NCBI GenBank assembly: GCA_903835685.1
Contig: CAILNX010000053.1
Coordinates: 50,487-114,486, forward strand
Direction of reading: 5' to 3'
DNA length: 64,000 nucleotides
Source of the DNA: an uncultured delta proteobacterium
GTDB taxonomy: Bacteria; Desulfobacterota; Desulfovibrionia; Desulfovibrionales; Desulfovibrionaceae
The position numbers and the translations under genes were made by a program. This document shows positions 26,182 through 35,684 of this stretch, one piece after another. The notes under the pieces were generated by a model, which made no database searches, was not told the DNA's origin, and saw nothing but the letters and a program-made list of their open reading frames with translations. The stretch's first letter is position 1, and every line of letters begins with the position of its first letter.

Positions 26182-27018
26182 CTACTGAGCTTCCAATCCG
26201 CACAGGCGCACGAACTCGGCCAATTCTCGCCAGTACCCCTCCCCGGCCACGAAACGAAGGTCCTCGTGCCCGGCCTGGGGCAAAAAGAAGCCCCGTTTGG
26301 GCTCCCGGGCCCGGGCCAGGAGGTCGTGGCCGTGGGAGGGCGGGATGACCCGGTCCTGGCCGCCCTGCAGGATGAAAACCGGGGCCTGCACCCGGTCGAT
26401 CTTGTCGATGTTGCGGAAGCGGTCGCCGGGAAAGAGGTCGATGCCGGTCATGACCCGGTAGGCCGTGCTGAAGGCCGCCTCCAGGACCAGGCCGCCGGGC
26501 TTGACCTGGGAGGCCAGGTCAATGGACGGCCCGCCGCCCAGGGAATAACCGTAGATGATCACCTGCCGGGCCTCTATTCCGGGGCTCGGTCCGGGGCCGT
26601 CCGCCGCCTCGGCTCCTGCCCCCCCCTGCCCGGTGAGCCAGTCCCAGGCCACCCGGATGGCCGCATTGGTCCCGGCCTCCGATGGCTTGCCCCCGCTTCG
26701 GCCGTATCCGGGATAGTCGTAGGCCAGGACCGAATATCCCCGCCTGTTCAAGTCCAGGAGCGAGGGCAGGGCCGTGCCCAGGTCCTCGGCATTGCCGTGG
26801 CTGTAGAGGATGACCGGGGACTGCGGGCCAAGCGGCCCGGCGGCCGGGAGCCAGCAGGCCGCGATGGGGGTGCCGTCGGGCATGCGCAGGAAAATCAGCC
26901 CGGGGTCTTGGCCATAGGACGGGGCCGGGGCCGGGAAGATCATGGAGTCGGCCACCAGATGGGCGGTCAGGGCCGCAGCCCCGTACACCAGGACCAGGAC
27001 GAGAACGGCTTTGAGCAT
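26182..27018 (-). CDS. Alpha/beta hydrolase, membrane-anchored or exported
   Basis: The 278-residue protein begins with a hydrophobic helix (MLKAVLVLVLVYGAAALTAH), probably an uncleaved anchor. The hydrolase fold has ILYSHGNAEDLG for the oxyanion region, nucleophile Ser in YGYSLGGGPS, Asp in QGGQDRVIP and His in QAGHEDL. This resembles the Bem46/ABHD13-type family of uncertain substrate. Its promoter region is shared, divergently, with the leucine operon. Confidence 0.8.
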   Translation of the reverse strand: MLKAVLVLVLVYGAAALTAHLVADSMIFPAPAPSYGQDPGLIFLRMPDGTPIAACWLPAAGPLGPQSPVILYSHGNAEDLGTALPSLLDLNRRGYSVLAYDYPGYGRSGGKPSEAGTNAAIRVAWDWLTGQGGAGAEAADGPGPSPGIEARQVIIYGYSLGGGPSIDLASQVKPGGLVLEAAFSTAYRVMTGIDLFPGDRFRNIDKIDRVQAPVFILQGGQDRVIPPSHGHDLLARAREPKRGFFLPQAGHEDLRFVAGEGYWRELAEFVRLCGLEAQ

Positions 27019-27037
27019 GGAGCCTCCCTTTTTCCCC

Positions 27038-27064
27038 TTGACAGCCCCCTTGGGCCGGTATTAG
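27038..27064 (+). promoter_or_regulatory. Candidate promoter of the leucine operon
   Basis: TTGACA (27038-27043) is a perfect -35 box. TATTAG (27059-27064) is the best -10, but with a 15-base spacer; TTAGGG at 17 bases is an alternative. Transcription would start near 27071, about 16 bases before the leader peptide start. Confidence 0.5.
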
Positions 27065-27086
27065 GGCTCATTCCACGAGCAGCATC

Positions 27087-27197
27087 ATGAACAGCACGTC
27101 TTCCAGAATATCCAGGGGCCGCCGCGCCCCCCGCGCCTTGCACTCCGTTCGCAAGGCCGCTTCGCTGCTTCTGGCTCTCGCTCTACGAGAGTTCTAA
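27087..27197 (+). CDS. leuL: Leucine operon leader peptide (attenuator)
   Basis: This 36-codon reading frame starts at 27087 and stops with TAA at 27195. It encodes a basic peptide ending KAASLLLALALREF, with five leucines in a seven-residue run encoded CTG CTT CTG GCT CTC GCT CTA. It lies between the presumed promoter and leuA. Leucine-codon runs in short leaders are the hallmark of ribosome-mediated attenuation of leu operons. The Shine-Dalgarno is weak (GAG eight bases upstream). The run ends exactly where competing hairpins begin. The rest of the peptide is Arg-rich and not conserved with any leader I recognise. Confidence 0.7.
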   Translation: MNSTSSRISRGRRAPRALHSVRKAASLLLALALREF

Positions 27198-27206
27198 ACT
27201 CTCGTA
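27175..27206 (+). promoter_or_regulatory. Mutually exclusive hairpins at the end of the leuL reading frame
   Basis: CTCTCG at 27175-27180 can pair with CGAGAG at 27186-27191. The same CGAGAG lies inside TACGAGAGTT (27184-27193), which pairs perfectly with AACTCTCGTA (27197-27206). The two structures cannot coexist. A ribosome stalled on the leucine codons would cover the first arm and favour the second hairpin. I see no T-rich terminator downstream, so how the switch acts on leuA is unclear. Confidence 0.6.
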
Positions 27207-27353
27207 AACACCACCTCCCCTCTTTGGGCGGGTCTTCCGCCGTATTCCCATCATCCATCGCCAGCATGCCAGGCTTTGCATTCGTGCCCGCCTCGTATAC
27301 CATGAACGACCGGCGGACAACGGTCCACCGGTCACAGCCCTCCCGGAGGGAAC

Positions 27354-28895
27354 ATGTCCGAGCGTATCTACATCTTCGACACCACCTTGCGCGACGGCGA
27401 GCAATCGCCGGGCGCGACCATGAACACCTTTGAGAAAATCCGCCTGGCCCACCAGCTCGAAGCCCTGGGCGTGGACATCATCGAGGCCGGTTTCCCGGCC
27501 GCCAGCCAAGGCGATTTCGAGGCGGTCCAGGCCATCGCCAGGGCCTTGGGCCGGTCCCAGGTGGCCGGGCTCTGCCGGGCCATGCCGGGCGACATCGACC
27601 GGGCCTGGGAGGCGGTGAAAGAGGCAAAGCACCCGCGCATCCACACCTTCCTGGCCACCAGCGACATCCACATGAAGCACAAGCTGGGCAAGACCCGGGA
27701 GCAGGTCCTGGTCATGGCCGAGGCGGCCGTGAAACGCGCGGCCTCCTACACCACCAACGTGGAGTTCTCGGCCGAGGACGCCTCCCGCTCGGACTGGGAC
27801 TTTTTGGCCCAGATCGTGGAACTGGCCATCGCCTCCGGGGCCACCACGGTGAACATCCCGGACACCGTGGGCTACGCCCAGCCCGCCGAGTTCGCCGAAC
27901 TCATCCGCTTTCTGTTGGACAAAGTCCCCAACAGCGGCCAGGCCGTGTTCAGCGTGCATTGCCACAACGACCTGGGCCTGGGCGTGGCCAACACCCTGGC
28001 CGCGCTGAAAGCCGGGGCCAGGCAGGCCGAGGTGACCATCTCCGGCATCGGCGAGCGCGCGGGCAACGCGGCTCTCGAAGAGGTCATCATGTCCTTGAAC
28101 ACCCGCCGGGACTATTTCCAGATGGAGACCGGGATCAAGGCCGAGCTGCTCTTCCCCACCTGCCGCATGCTCTCCAGCACCATCGCCCAGCCCATTCCGC
28201 CGTACAAGCCCATCACCGGGGCCAACGCCTTTGCGCATGAGTCCGGGGTGCACCAGGACGGGATGCTGAAAAACCGCCTGACCTACGAGATCATGACCCC
28301 GGAGAGCGTGGGCCGGAAGGGTTCGGAAATGGTCATCGGCAAGCATTCGGGCCGCCACGCCATCAAGAAGAAGCTGGCCGAGCTCGGGTTCGCGGACTTA
28401 GACGAGGATCAGGTCGGCGTGGTCTTTGACGCGGTCAAGGCCCTGGCCGACCGCAAGGAGCGCATCTTCGACGAGGACGTGGAGGCCCTGGTCCACGAAA
28501 AAGTCTACCAGAAGCCCGACCGCTTCGAGCTGATCGACTTGATCGTGACCACCGGGACCGGCACCCTCAAACCCACTGCCGCCGTCTGCCTCAAGGTGGA
28601 CAACGAGATCATCCAACAGAACTCTTTCGGAGCCGGCCCGGTGGACGCGGTGTTCAACGCCGTGTCCCAGGCCGTGGGCATGACCCCAAAACTGGAGCGC
28701 TTCCAGGTCAACGCCATCACCGGGGGCGCCGACGCCCAGGGGGCCGTGACCGTGCGCATCGAAAAGGACGGCAAAAAGGCCGTGGGACGGGGTTCGGACG
28801 AGGACATCATCAGGGCCAGCGCCAAGGCCTACGTCCGGGCGCTCAACCGCCTGGCCAAAATGACACAGGAGATTGCGGAATGCAGCACACTTTAG
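27354..28895 (+). CDS. leuA: 2-isopropylmalate synthase
   Basis: The 513-residue enzyme condenses acetyl-CoA with 2-oxoisovalerate, the committed step of leucine synthesis. The catalytic part starts IYIFDTTLRDGEQSPGATM and contains the metal site FSVHCHNDLGLGVANTLA. The C-terminal regulatory domain (from about residue 390, GTGTLKPTAAVCLKV) normally gives leucine feedback inhibition. The start at 27354 follows CGGAGGG. It overlaps leuC by 16 bases. Confidence 0.95.
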   Translation: MSERIYIFDTTLRDGEQSPGATMNTFEKIRLAHQLEALGVDIIEAGFPAASQGDFEAVQAIARALGRSQVAGLCRAMPGDIDRAWEAVKEAKHPRIHTFLATSDIHMKHKLGKTREQVLVMAEAAVKRAASYTTNVEFSAEDASRSDWDFLAQIVELAIASGATTVNIPDTVGYAQPAEFAELIRFLLDKVPNSGQAVFSVHCHNDLGLGVANTLAALKAGARQAEVTISGIGERAGNAALEEVIMSLNTRRDYFQMETGIKAELLFPTCRMLSSTIAQPIPPYKPITGANAFAHESGVHQDGMLKNRLTYEIMTPESVGRKGSEMVIGKHSGRHAIKKKLAELGFADLDEDQVGVVFDAVKALADRKERIFDEDVEALVHEKVYQKPDRFELIDLIVTTGTGTLKPTAAVCLKVDNEIIQQNSFGAGPVDAVFNAVSQAVGMTPKLERFQVNAITGGADAQGAVTVRIEKDGKKAVGRGSDEDIIRASAKAYVRALNRLAKMTQEIAECSTL

Positions 28896-30139
28896 CCCAG
28901 AAAATCCTTGCGCGGCACACGGACCAGGAGATCACCGAGGCCGGGCAGATCGCCCGCTGCCGGGTGTCCCTGGTCCTGGCCAACGACATCACCGCGCCCC
29001 TGGCCATCAAGTCCTTCAAGGGCATGGGCGCGACCAAGGTCTTTGACCGGGACAAGATCGCCCTCGTCTGCGACCATTTCACGCCCAACAAGGACATCGA
29101 CTCGGCCGAGCAGGTCCGGGTGGTGCGAGAGTTCGCCCAGGAGATGGGCGTGACCCACTACTACGAGGGCGGGGACTGCGGCGTGGAGCACGCCCTTCTG
29201 CCCGAGCTGGGCCTGGTCGGCCCTGGCGACCTGGTGGTGGGCGCGGACAGCCACACCTGCACCTACGGCGGCCTGGGCGCCTTTGCCACGGGCATGGGCT
29301 CCACCGACATCGCCGGGGCCATGGCCCTGGGCGAGACCTGGTTCAAGGTGCCGCCCACCATCCGGGTGCTCATAAGCGGCAAGCTGAAGAAATGGGTGGG
29401 GGCCAAGGACCTGATCTTAAACCTCATCGGCCGCATCGGCGTGTCCGGCGGCCTGTACAAGGCCCTGGAGTTCGACGGCGACACCGTGGCCGACCTGTCC
29501 GTGGAAGGCCGCCTGACCATGGCCAACATGGCCATCGAGGCCGGGGCCAAGGTGGGGATCTTCCCCTCGGACGACAAGACCGTGGCCTACGGCCAGGCGC
29601 ATAATCGGCCAAACGCCGAGCGCCTGACCGCTGACCCGGGCGCGGTGTACGAGTCCGTGGTCGAGATCGACGCGGCCGCCCTGGCCCCCCAGGTGGCCTG
29701 CCCGCACCTGCCGGACAATGTGAAGCCCGTGTCCGAAGTGACCGGCGTGCGCATCCACCAGGCGGTCATCGGCTCCTGCACCAACGGCCGCATCAGCGAC
29801 CTGCGCGAGGCCGCCCAAGTGCTGAAAGGGCGCAAGGCGGCCAAGGGCGTGCGTCTCATCGTGCTCCCGGCCACCCCGACCATCTGGCGGCAGGCCATGC
29901 ACGAGGGACTCTTCGACATCTTCCTGGACGCGGGCGCGGTCATCGGACCTCCCACCTGCGGCCCCTGCCTGGGCGGCCACATGGGCATCCTGGCCCAGGG
30001 CGAGGTGTCCGTGGCCACCACCAACCGCAACTTCAAGGGCCGCATGGGCAGCCTGGAGAGTTTCGTGTACCTGTCCAGCCCGGCCGTGGCCGCAGCCAGC
30101 GCGGTGACGGGCGTTCTGACCGATCCCGGGAGTCTCTAA
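28880..30139 (+). CDS. leuC: 3-isopropylmalate dehydratase, large subunit
   Basis: The 419-residue aconitase-type subunit isomerises 2- to 3-isopropylmalate with LeuD. Cluster cysteines are in [11 protein letters not shown] and [10 protein letters not shown], with [18 protein letters not shown] upstream. It is the shorter LeuC form found in archaea and many anaerobes. It overlaps leuA by 16 bases and is followed by leuD after a 94-base gap. Confidence 0.95.
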   Translation: MQHTLAQKILARHTDQEITEAGQIARCRVSLVLANDITAPLAIKSFKGMGATKVFDRDKIALVCDHFTPNKDIDSAEQVRVVREFAQEMGVTHYYEGGDCGVEHALLPELGLVGPGDLVVGADSHTCTYGGLGAFATGMGSTDIAGAMALGETWFKVPPTIRVLISGKLKKWVGAKDLILNLIGRIGVSGGLYKALEFDGDTVADLSVEGRLTMANMAIEAGAKVGIFPSDDKTVAYGQAHNRPNAERLTADPGAVYESVVEIDAAALAPQVACPHLPDNVKPVSEVTGVRIHQAVIGSCTNGRISDLREAAQVLKGRKAAKGVRLIVLPATPTIWRQAMHEGLFDIFLDAGAVIGPPTCGPCLGGHMGILAQGEVSVATTNRNFKGRMGSLESFVYLSSPAVAAASAVTGVLTDPGSL

Positions 30140-30233
30140 GCCTCCAAGGAAACGGCAATTTAAAACTCTTCTCTTCCTCCCTGCCGGGTCTCGTCCGCCG
30201 GACGCAGCCCTGCCTGGGACAAAGGAGCACGAC

Positions 30234-30734
30234 ATGAGCATTCGCGGCAAAGCCCACAAAGTGGGCGCGCATATCGATACCGACGCCATCATCCCGGCCC
30301 GCTTCCTGGTCACCACGGACAAGGACAAACTCGGGGCCAACTGCATGGAGGGCCTTGAGCCCGGCTGGATCAAGCGGGTCACGGCCGGAGACATCATGGT
30401 GGCCGGGGAGAACTTCGGCTGCGGCTCCAGCCGGGAACACGCGCCCATCGCCCTTCTGGGCGCGGGCATCCCGGTGGTGGCGGCCAAGAGCTTCGCCCGC
30501 ATCTTCTACCGCAACAGCTTCAACATGGGGCTGGTGCTGCTCGAAATCGGGGACGAGGTGGACAAGATAGGCGACGGCGACCAGTTGGAAGTGGACATCG
30601 AAAAGGGTCTGCTCAAGAACCTGACCACCGGGGCCGAGATCAAGGTCCCGGCCATCCCGGCCTCCATGCGCGAGCTGGTGGACGCGGGCGGCCTGGTCCC
30701 CTACGTGAAGAAGCGCATCCAGACCGGAGCCTAG
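30234..30734 (+). CDS. leuD: 3-isopropylmalate dehydratase, small subunit
   Basis: The 166-residue swivel-domain subunit completes the LeuCD dehydratase. It shows [32 protein letters not shown] and [16 protein letters not shown], all diagnostic. The start at 30234 follows AAAGGAG. An AT-rich hairpin lies between it and leuB. Confidence 0.95.
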   Translation: MSIRGKAHKVGAHIDTDAIIPARFLVTTDKDKLGANCMEGLEPGWIKRVTAGDIMVAGENFGCGSSREHAPIALLGAGIPVVAAKSFARIFYRNSFNMGLVLLEIGDEVDKIGDGDQLEVDIEKGLLKNLTTGAEIKVPAIPASMRELVDAGGLVPYVKKRIQTGA

Positions 30735-30766
30735 CCTGGGCCAATCGAGCAAGGACCGCAGGAACG

Positions 30767-30819
30767 GGGAGCAAGAACAAGATGAAGAATACAATAATTA
30801 TTTCTTGTTCTTCGCTCCC
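30767..30819. repeat. AT-rich palindromic element between leuD and leuB
   Basis: GGGAGC-AAGAACAAG pairs with CTTGTTCTT-C-GCTCCC, a 15-bp stem with one bulged C. The 22-base loop contains the palindrome AATAATTATT. The stretch 30793-30812 matches 26122-26141 in 19 of 20 positions. Inside an operon it may cause partial termination or mRNA processing, lowering leuB relative to leuACD. Confidence 0.6.
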
Positions 30820-30851
30820 AGGCATTCCATGAACCCCAAAGGGAGATCGAC

Positions 30852-31919
30852 ATGAACATCTGCCTTCTCGCCGGTGACGGCATCGGCCCGGATATCCTGA
30901 AGCAGGCCCGCAAGGCCTTCTCGGCCGTGGAAAAGAAATTCGGCCACTCCTTCGCCTTCACCGAGGCCCTGATCGGCGGCGCGGCCATTGACGCCACGGG
31001 CGGCCCCCTGCCCGAGGAGACCGTGACCAAATGCAAGGCCAGTGACGCCGTGCTCCTGGGTGCGGTGGGCGGCCCCAAATGGGACGACGTGGCCATGAAC
31101 ATCCGGCCGGAAAAGGGCCTGCTCGGCATCCGCAAGGCCCTGGGGCTCTTCGCCAACCTGCGTCCGGCAGCCCTGTTCAAGGAGCTGGCCCCGGCCTGCT
31201 ACTTAAGGCCCGACATCGTGGCCCAGGGTATCGACGTGCTGGTCATCCGCGAACTCACCGGCGGGGTCTATTTCGGCGAACCCCGGGGCGAGGGCCAGCG
31301 GGACGGCGAACGCGCGGCCTTCAACACCATGATCTACAAGGAGTCAGAGATCCGGCGCATCGCCAAGGTGGGATTCGAGTCCGCCCGCAAGCGCCGAGGC
31401 AAGCTCTGCTCCGTGGACAAGGCCAATGTCCTGGACGTGTCCCGCTTCTGGCGCGAGATCGTCATCGACGAGCACACAAACTACCCGGACGTGGAGCTGT
31501 CGCACCAGTACGTGGACAACGCGGCCATGCAACTGGTGCGCGCGCCCTCCCAGTTCGACGTCATCGTCACCGAGAACCTGTTCGGCGACATCCTCTCGGA
31601 CGAGGCTGCGGCCATCACCGGGTCCATCGGCATGCTGCCCTCGGCCTCGCTGGGCGCGGCCAATCCCGGGCTGTACGAGCCCATCCACGGTTCGGCCCCG
31701 GACATCGCCGGGCAGGACAAGGCCAACCCCCTGGCCACGATTTTGTCCGTGGCCATGCTCCTGCGCTTCTCCCTGAACCTGGCCGTGGAGGCCGAGGCCA
31801 TCGAGACGGCCGTGAAAACGGCCCTGGCCCAGGGCCTGCGCACCGGGGACATCATGCAGCCGGGCCAGCGCCTGGTCGGGTGCGAGGAGATGGGTGAGGC
31901 CGTGGCCGCGCTCATCTAG
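30852..31919 (+). CDS. leuB: 3-isopropylmalate dehydrogenase
   Basis: The 355-residue NAD-dependent enzyme oxidises and decarboxylates 3-isopropylmalate. Recognisable are [25 protein letters not shown], the metal-binding [20 protein letters not shown] segment and [20 protein letters not shown]. The start at 30852 follows GGGAGA. It is the last gene of the leuACDB operon, ending before a strong hairpin. Confidence 0.95.
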   Translation: MNICLLAGDGIGPDILKQARKAFSAVEKKFGHSFAFTEALIGGAAIDATGGPLPEETVTKCKASDAVLLGAVGGPKWDDVAMNIRPEKGLLGIRKALGLFANLRPAALFKELAPACYLRPDIVAQGIDVLVIRELTGGVYFGEPRGEGQRDGERAAFNTMIYKESEIRRIAKVGFESARKRRGKLCSVDKANVLDVSRFWREIVIDEHTNYPDVELSHQYVDNAAMQLVRAPSQFDVIVTENLFGDILSDEAAAITGSIGMLPSASLGAANPGLYEPIHGSAPDIAGQDKANPLATILSVAMLLRFSLNLAVEAEAIETAVKTALAQGLRTGDIMQPGQRLVGCEEMGEAVAALI

Positions 31920-31944
31920 GGACGAATGCCAGGAATTGGATGAA

Positions 31945-31990
31945 CCAGGCCTGAAGAATAAGAAGGAATCTTCTTATTCTTCAGGCCTGG
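31945..31990 (+). terminator. Long perfect hairpin after leuB
   Basis: A perfect 21-bp inverted repeat, from CCAGGCCTGAAGAATAAGAAG to its exact complement, closes on a four-base GAAT loop. The base is GC-rich and the upper part is purine-rich on the left and pyrimidine-rich on the right. There is no T run after it, so it may stall RNA polymerase or protect the 3' end. It belongs with the AT-rich elements at 26105 and 30767 by its AAGAATAA/TTATTCTT arms. Confidence 0.6.
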
Positions 31991-32171
31991 CCCGCAAACC
32001 CACTCTTGCGCGTATTTCCTGCCCCAGGCCCCTTTCCTTCCCCTTCCACTTCTTGCTATTGTGCGCAAAGGCGGAAAAGAATCCGCCCCCTCGGTCCGTC
32101 CGGCGGCCCAGACGGGCATGGGACTGGCTTGGGATTGGCTTTGAACTGGCGTAAAAGAGGCGTGGACCCGC

Positions 32172-32486
32172 ATGGTACAGGCGCGGCAGGACAATCGATA
32201 CAAGATCGGACAGGCGGCCAAACTCCTGGACTTGAAGCCCTACGTGCTGCGCTTCTGGGAGACCGAGTTCCCGGCCATCGCGCCCATCCGCACCCCTTCG
32301 GGCCAGCGTCTGTACACCGAGGACCAGATCGAACTGGTGCGAGCCATCAAGCACCTGCTCTACGACGAGGGCCTGACCATCGAGGGCGCGCGCAAGCGGC
32401 TTCAGGAAAAGGGCCAGGGCGACGTACTGCGCGGCATCCGGGACGAACTCCTGGGCATCAAGCGCCTGCTGGAGACCGGGGCGTAA
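32172..32486 (+). CDS. MerR-family transcriptional regulator
   Basis: The 104-residue product has the N-terminal winged helix (YKIGQAAKLLDLKPYVLRFW then SGQRLYTEDQIELVRAIKHL) and a short coiled-coil end with no effector domain. Related small MerR proteins often lie after ihfA in deltaproteobacteria, but that context is absent here. The target is unknown. Confidence 0.8.
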   Translation: MVQARQDNRYKIGQAAKLLDLKPYVLRFWETEFPAIAPIRTPSGQRLYTEDQIELVRAIKHLLYDEGLTIEGARKRLQEKGQGDVLRGIRDELLGIKRLLETGA

Positions 32487-32504
32487 GGCCCGGCCCTTCC
32501 CTTC

Positions 32505-35500
32505 TCAGTTTCGGACCTTGCGCCGCCCACACCCCCAAGACCCCAGTCCCCACAACCCAGCCGCACCCACCGGCAGCAGCCATTCCCAGCCCAGCCCGGC
32601 CTCGGGCGAGAGCAGGCAGCCGCCGTTGCCCGAACTGATGGACTTGGGCGCGGCCAGGACCGTGGGGTCCTGGATGCGGCCCAGGGTGGGGTCCAGGTCG
32701 AAGTTCCCGTTGTCCTTGAGGCAGAGGTGCACCACGTAGGTCCCGTTGGCCGCCAGCACCGAAGCAGGGAGAAGATAGGTCCCGCCCGTGTCCGTCAGCC
32801 ACCATTTCCCGTCCCCGTAGTCCGTGGCGTTGCCCGCATAGGTGAAGCCCAAGGTGGCCCGGACGTTCCCGTTGAGCTTGAACAGGCTTAAGCCCTGGGC
32901 CGCGATCTGGCGCGAGGAGGTGAAGGCGTACTCGAAGGCGGCCAGGTTCCCGGCCAGGCTCACCGAGGCGTTGAAGGCCATGGGGTCGGTGAACTTCTCC
33001 CAGGAACTGGCCGGAAAACCATAGGTGGTGGCCAGTTCGGCCTCGCTCTTAAACTGGGCCGACTGCCCCAGGATGGTGGCGGTCTGCCCGGCCACGGGCT
33101 GGGTGGAACTGGCCTGAATAACCGGGGACATCTGGAGGAAATCCAGGGTGTTCAGCACCGTCTCCCCGCTCGGCTCAAAGCCCCCGCCAGCCAGGAGCCC
33201 TCGGCCGGGGATGTAGCCCAGTCCGGCCCAGGCCCGCTTGCGCAGGGGCTCATTGATGGTTCCGGTCATGTTGACCCAGGTGTTGGTGGACGGGGTGTAG
33301 GTGTAGAGATAGGTCTGGCCCGTGGGCCGGGTGCCGTTCCAGATGAAGCCCGTGGTCACATAGATGGTGCGGTTCACGGCCACGGCCCAGGCGTCGGTCA
33401 TGTTGAAGGGCATGGCCTTGGCCGTCACGGTCCCGGCCGTGGTGTTGTAGACCTCCAGGTCCGAGATGGGCACGCCCGCCCCGTTCGTACCGCCGAAAAC
33501 GTACAGGCTGTCGCCCACGCCCACGGCCGTGTGCCGGTGCCGGGCCGTGTTCAGGTTGGGCTTGGGGGCCAGTGCGCAGGTCGAGGGGTTGAGACTGTTG
33601 ATGGCGCTTGACGCCACCCCCGTGCCGGTGCCCCCGCCCGCCACCAGGATGGTCCCGGCCACCACCCCGGCGGCCGTGGCGTTCACGGCCAGGGGGGGAT
33701 TGCAGGTGGACCAGGTCCCGGTGGAGAAATTGTAGGTGTCCACGGTCCCCACCCGGGCCGCGCCATTGCTCCCGCCGATGAGCGAGCTGGTGGCGCCCGT
33801 GCTGGCGCTGGCCGCAAAGGCCCGGGCCGTGGGCGGGGCCGTGAGGGCGGTCCAGGCGTTGGCCTGGGGGTCGTAGCCTTCGGCCGAGGCCAGGGCTGTC
33901 CCGGCCGATCCCTGGCCGCCGAACAGGTAGAAACGGCCATTGAACACCACCGAGGCCGGACCCATGCGGGCGGCCGAGGACGAAGCCCGGACGCTCCAGG
34001 CCGTGACCTCCAGGAAATTCGAGCCCGCGCCGCCCCCGTCCTTGACCCGCACGAAGCGCCCGGCCTGGTTGGGCACGGTCCCGCGCACGCTTATGTCGTC
34101 CCAGGAGGACAGGGACCCGGCGACCTCGGTCCCGGGCGAGTCCTCGAAGGCCAGCCGTCCCGAGGCGGTTCCGAACCCCAGGCCGTTCAGGGTCAGGGAG
34201 CTTCCGGCCACCAGCCCCTGTTGGGTGGAGGCGTTGAGCACAAAGGGCATGAGCGTGGGCGAAGGGGCCAGGGCGGCAGCCACGTTCAGGCGGCCGCCGG
34301 TGAGCACCTTGCTCGCGAGCGCAGGCAGGGAATCCACGGTGGAGAGCACCCGGCGGATGCGGGTCCAGCCCGTGTCCGTGGGATATTTGGCGGCCAGAAG
34401 GGCCAGGCTGCCGCTGACAAAGGGCGTGGCCATGGAGGTGCCGTTCAGCACCTTGTAGATGCTGCCGAGGTAGGTGCTGTTGATGTTGAAGCCCGGCGCG
34501 CCCAGGTCCACGGTGCGGCGGCCGAAATGGGAGAAATCGGCCAGTCCACCGGTGGAGTTGGTGGCGGCCACGGAAATGATGTTGGGCAGGTCCGCCGAGG
34601 CCACCATCTCCCGGACCCGGGACACGTCGTTGTTCTGGGCGTCGTTGCCGGCCGCGGCCACCCAGACGATCCCGGCCTGGCCGAGCTGGACGATCTGGTC
34701 CAGGACCAGGGGATTGCGGGCCGGCCCGCCATAGGAGGCGCTCACGGCCACGATGTTCACGCCCCGGCGCTTCTTCTTGAGGATGTAGGAGATGCCGCTC
34801 AAGGTGTCCGAGTCCGTGAACTCCTTGCTGGGGCGCATGAGCTTCAAGGCCAGGATCTTGGCGTTCCAGGCCACGCCGGACAGGCCGATGCCGTTGTTGC
34901 CCACGGCCGCGATGATGCCCGCGCAATGGGTGCCGTGGCCGTCGATGTCCATGGGGTCGTCGGAGGTGGCCCCGGAATTGTCCGCGGAGAAATCCGCCCC
35001 ATAGGTCCCGTCATAGGTCCCGTCAATGTGCGGGTTGGGGTTGACCCACATGTTGGCCGCCAGATCCGGGTGGGTGTACTGCACCCCGGAGTCGGCCACC
35101 ACCACGACCACCTGGTTCGATCCGGTGGTGATGTCCCAGGCTGCGGCGGCCTTGATGTCCTCGCCGCTGGTTCCCACGCTGGTGCCCAGAGCCTGGCCGG
35201 TGTTGCGCAGGCCCCACTGGGTACCGAAGCCCGGGTCGTTGGGTATGGCCCGCTTCTGCCTGCGGGAATTGAAGGCCACGGAGTCCACCAGGGGGTCGTC
35301 GGCCAGCAGGCCGGCCATGGCCGAGGCGTCCAGGCGGTCGGAGCGCACCAGAACGATGAACTGGCCCTTGGCTTCGGCAGGCTCGGCCAGCACGGTCTTC
35401 AAGGTCAGGCCCAGGGATTTGAGCCGGGACTCGATGTCAGAAAGCCCCACCCCGACCTTGAAGCGCACGATGAGCTCGTCCTCGATTCGGGAGGATTCGC

Positions 35501-35615
35501 CCCCGAAGGCCGGGGCCGTGGCGCACCAGGTCCACAGCAGCAGGCCCAGACACAGGAGGGGAAGAAGGGATCGGAGCGGGCCGCCTCCGACCCTCTGGAG
35601 CACTGGATCAGTCAT
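32505..35615 (-). CDS. Large secreted subtilisin-like protease with kelch-type repeats and C-terminal sorting signal
   Basis: The 1036-residue product has a signal peptide (about 1-38), a pro-region (about 45-120) and an S8 protease domain with an intact triad: Asp175 (VVVVADSGV), His227 (DGHGTHCAG), Ser394 (NGTSMATPF). An IPT-like domain and several kelch-like beta-propeller repeats (FYLFGGQG, LIGGSNG, LYVFGGTNG) follow. The C-terminus is a Gly-Gly-Cys motif (GNGGCLLSPEAG), a hydrophobic stretch and a basic end (GRRKVRN). This resembles JDVT-CTERM-type signals, which anchor proteins at the cell surface after cleavage by a glutamic intramembrane protease. The start follows GGGAG. It lies 69 bases after a membrane-protein gene on the same strand. 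Confidence 0.88.
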   Translation of the reverse strand: MTDPVLQRVGGGPLRSLLPLLCLGLLLWTWCATAPAFGGESSRIEDELIVRFKVGVGLSDIESRLKSLGLTLKTVLAEPAEAKGQFIVLVRSDRLDASAMAGLLADDPLVDSVAFNSRRQKRAIPNDPGFGTQWGLRNTGQALGTSVGTSGEDIKAAAAWDITTGSNQVVVVVADSGVQYTHPDLAANMWVNPNPHIDGTYDGTYGADFSADNSGATSDDPMDIDGHGTHCAGIIAAVGNNGIGLSGVAWNAKILALKLMRPSKEFTDSDTLSGISYILKKKRRGVNIVAVSASYGGPARNPLVLDQIVQLGQAGIVWVAAAGNDAQNNDVSRVREMVASADLPNIISVAATNSTGGLADFSHFGRRTVDLGAPGFNINSTYLGSIYKVLNGTSMATPFVSGSLALLAAKYPTDTGWTRIRRVLSTVDSLPALASKVLTGGRLNVAAALAPSPTLMPFVLNASTQQGLVAGSSLTLNGLGFGTASGRLAFEDSPGTEVAGSLSSWDDISVRGTVPNQAGRFVRVKDGGGAGSNFLEVTAWSVRASSSAARMGPASVVFNGRFYLFGGQGSAGTALASAEGYDPQANAWTALTAPPTARAFAASASTGATSSLIGGSNGAARVGTVDTYNFSTGTWSTCNPPLAVNATAAGVVAGTILVAGGGTGTGVASSAINSLNPSTCALAPKPNLNTARHRHTAVGVGDSLYVFGGTNGAGVPISDLEVYNTTAGTVTAKAMPFNMTDAWAVAVNRTIYVTTGFIWNGTRPTGQTYLYTYTPSTNTWVNMTGTINEPLRKRAWAGLGYIPGRGLLAGGGFEPSGETVLNTLDFLQMSPVIQASSTQPVAGQTATILGQSAQFKSEAELATTYGFPASSWEKFTDPMAFNASVSLAGNLAAFEYAFTSSRQIAAQGLSLFKLNGNVRATLGFTYAGNATDYGDGKWWLTDTGGTYLLPASVLAANGTYVVHLCLKDNGNFDLDPTLGRIQDPTVLAAPKSISSGNGGCLLSPEAGLGWEWLLPVGAAGLWGLGSWGCGRRKVRN

Positions 35616-35684
35616 GGTTCTCCCTGTGGGCCGCCGCAGAGCGCTCGTGATGATTTATCCAATAATGCGCATCAGGCGCTGTGT

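Noticed and set aside
27019..27353. A T-box riboswitch upstream of leuA
   Set aside because: I could not find the T-box core sequence or a specifier loop. The leucine-rich leader frame with overlapping hairpins explains the region better.
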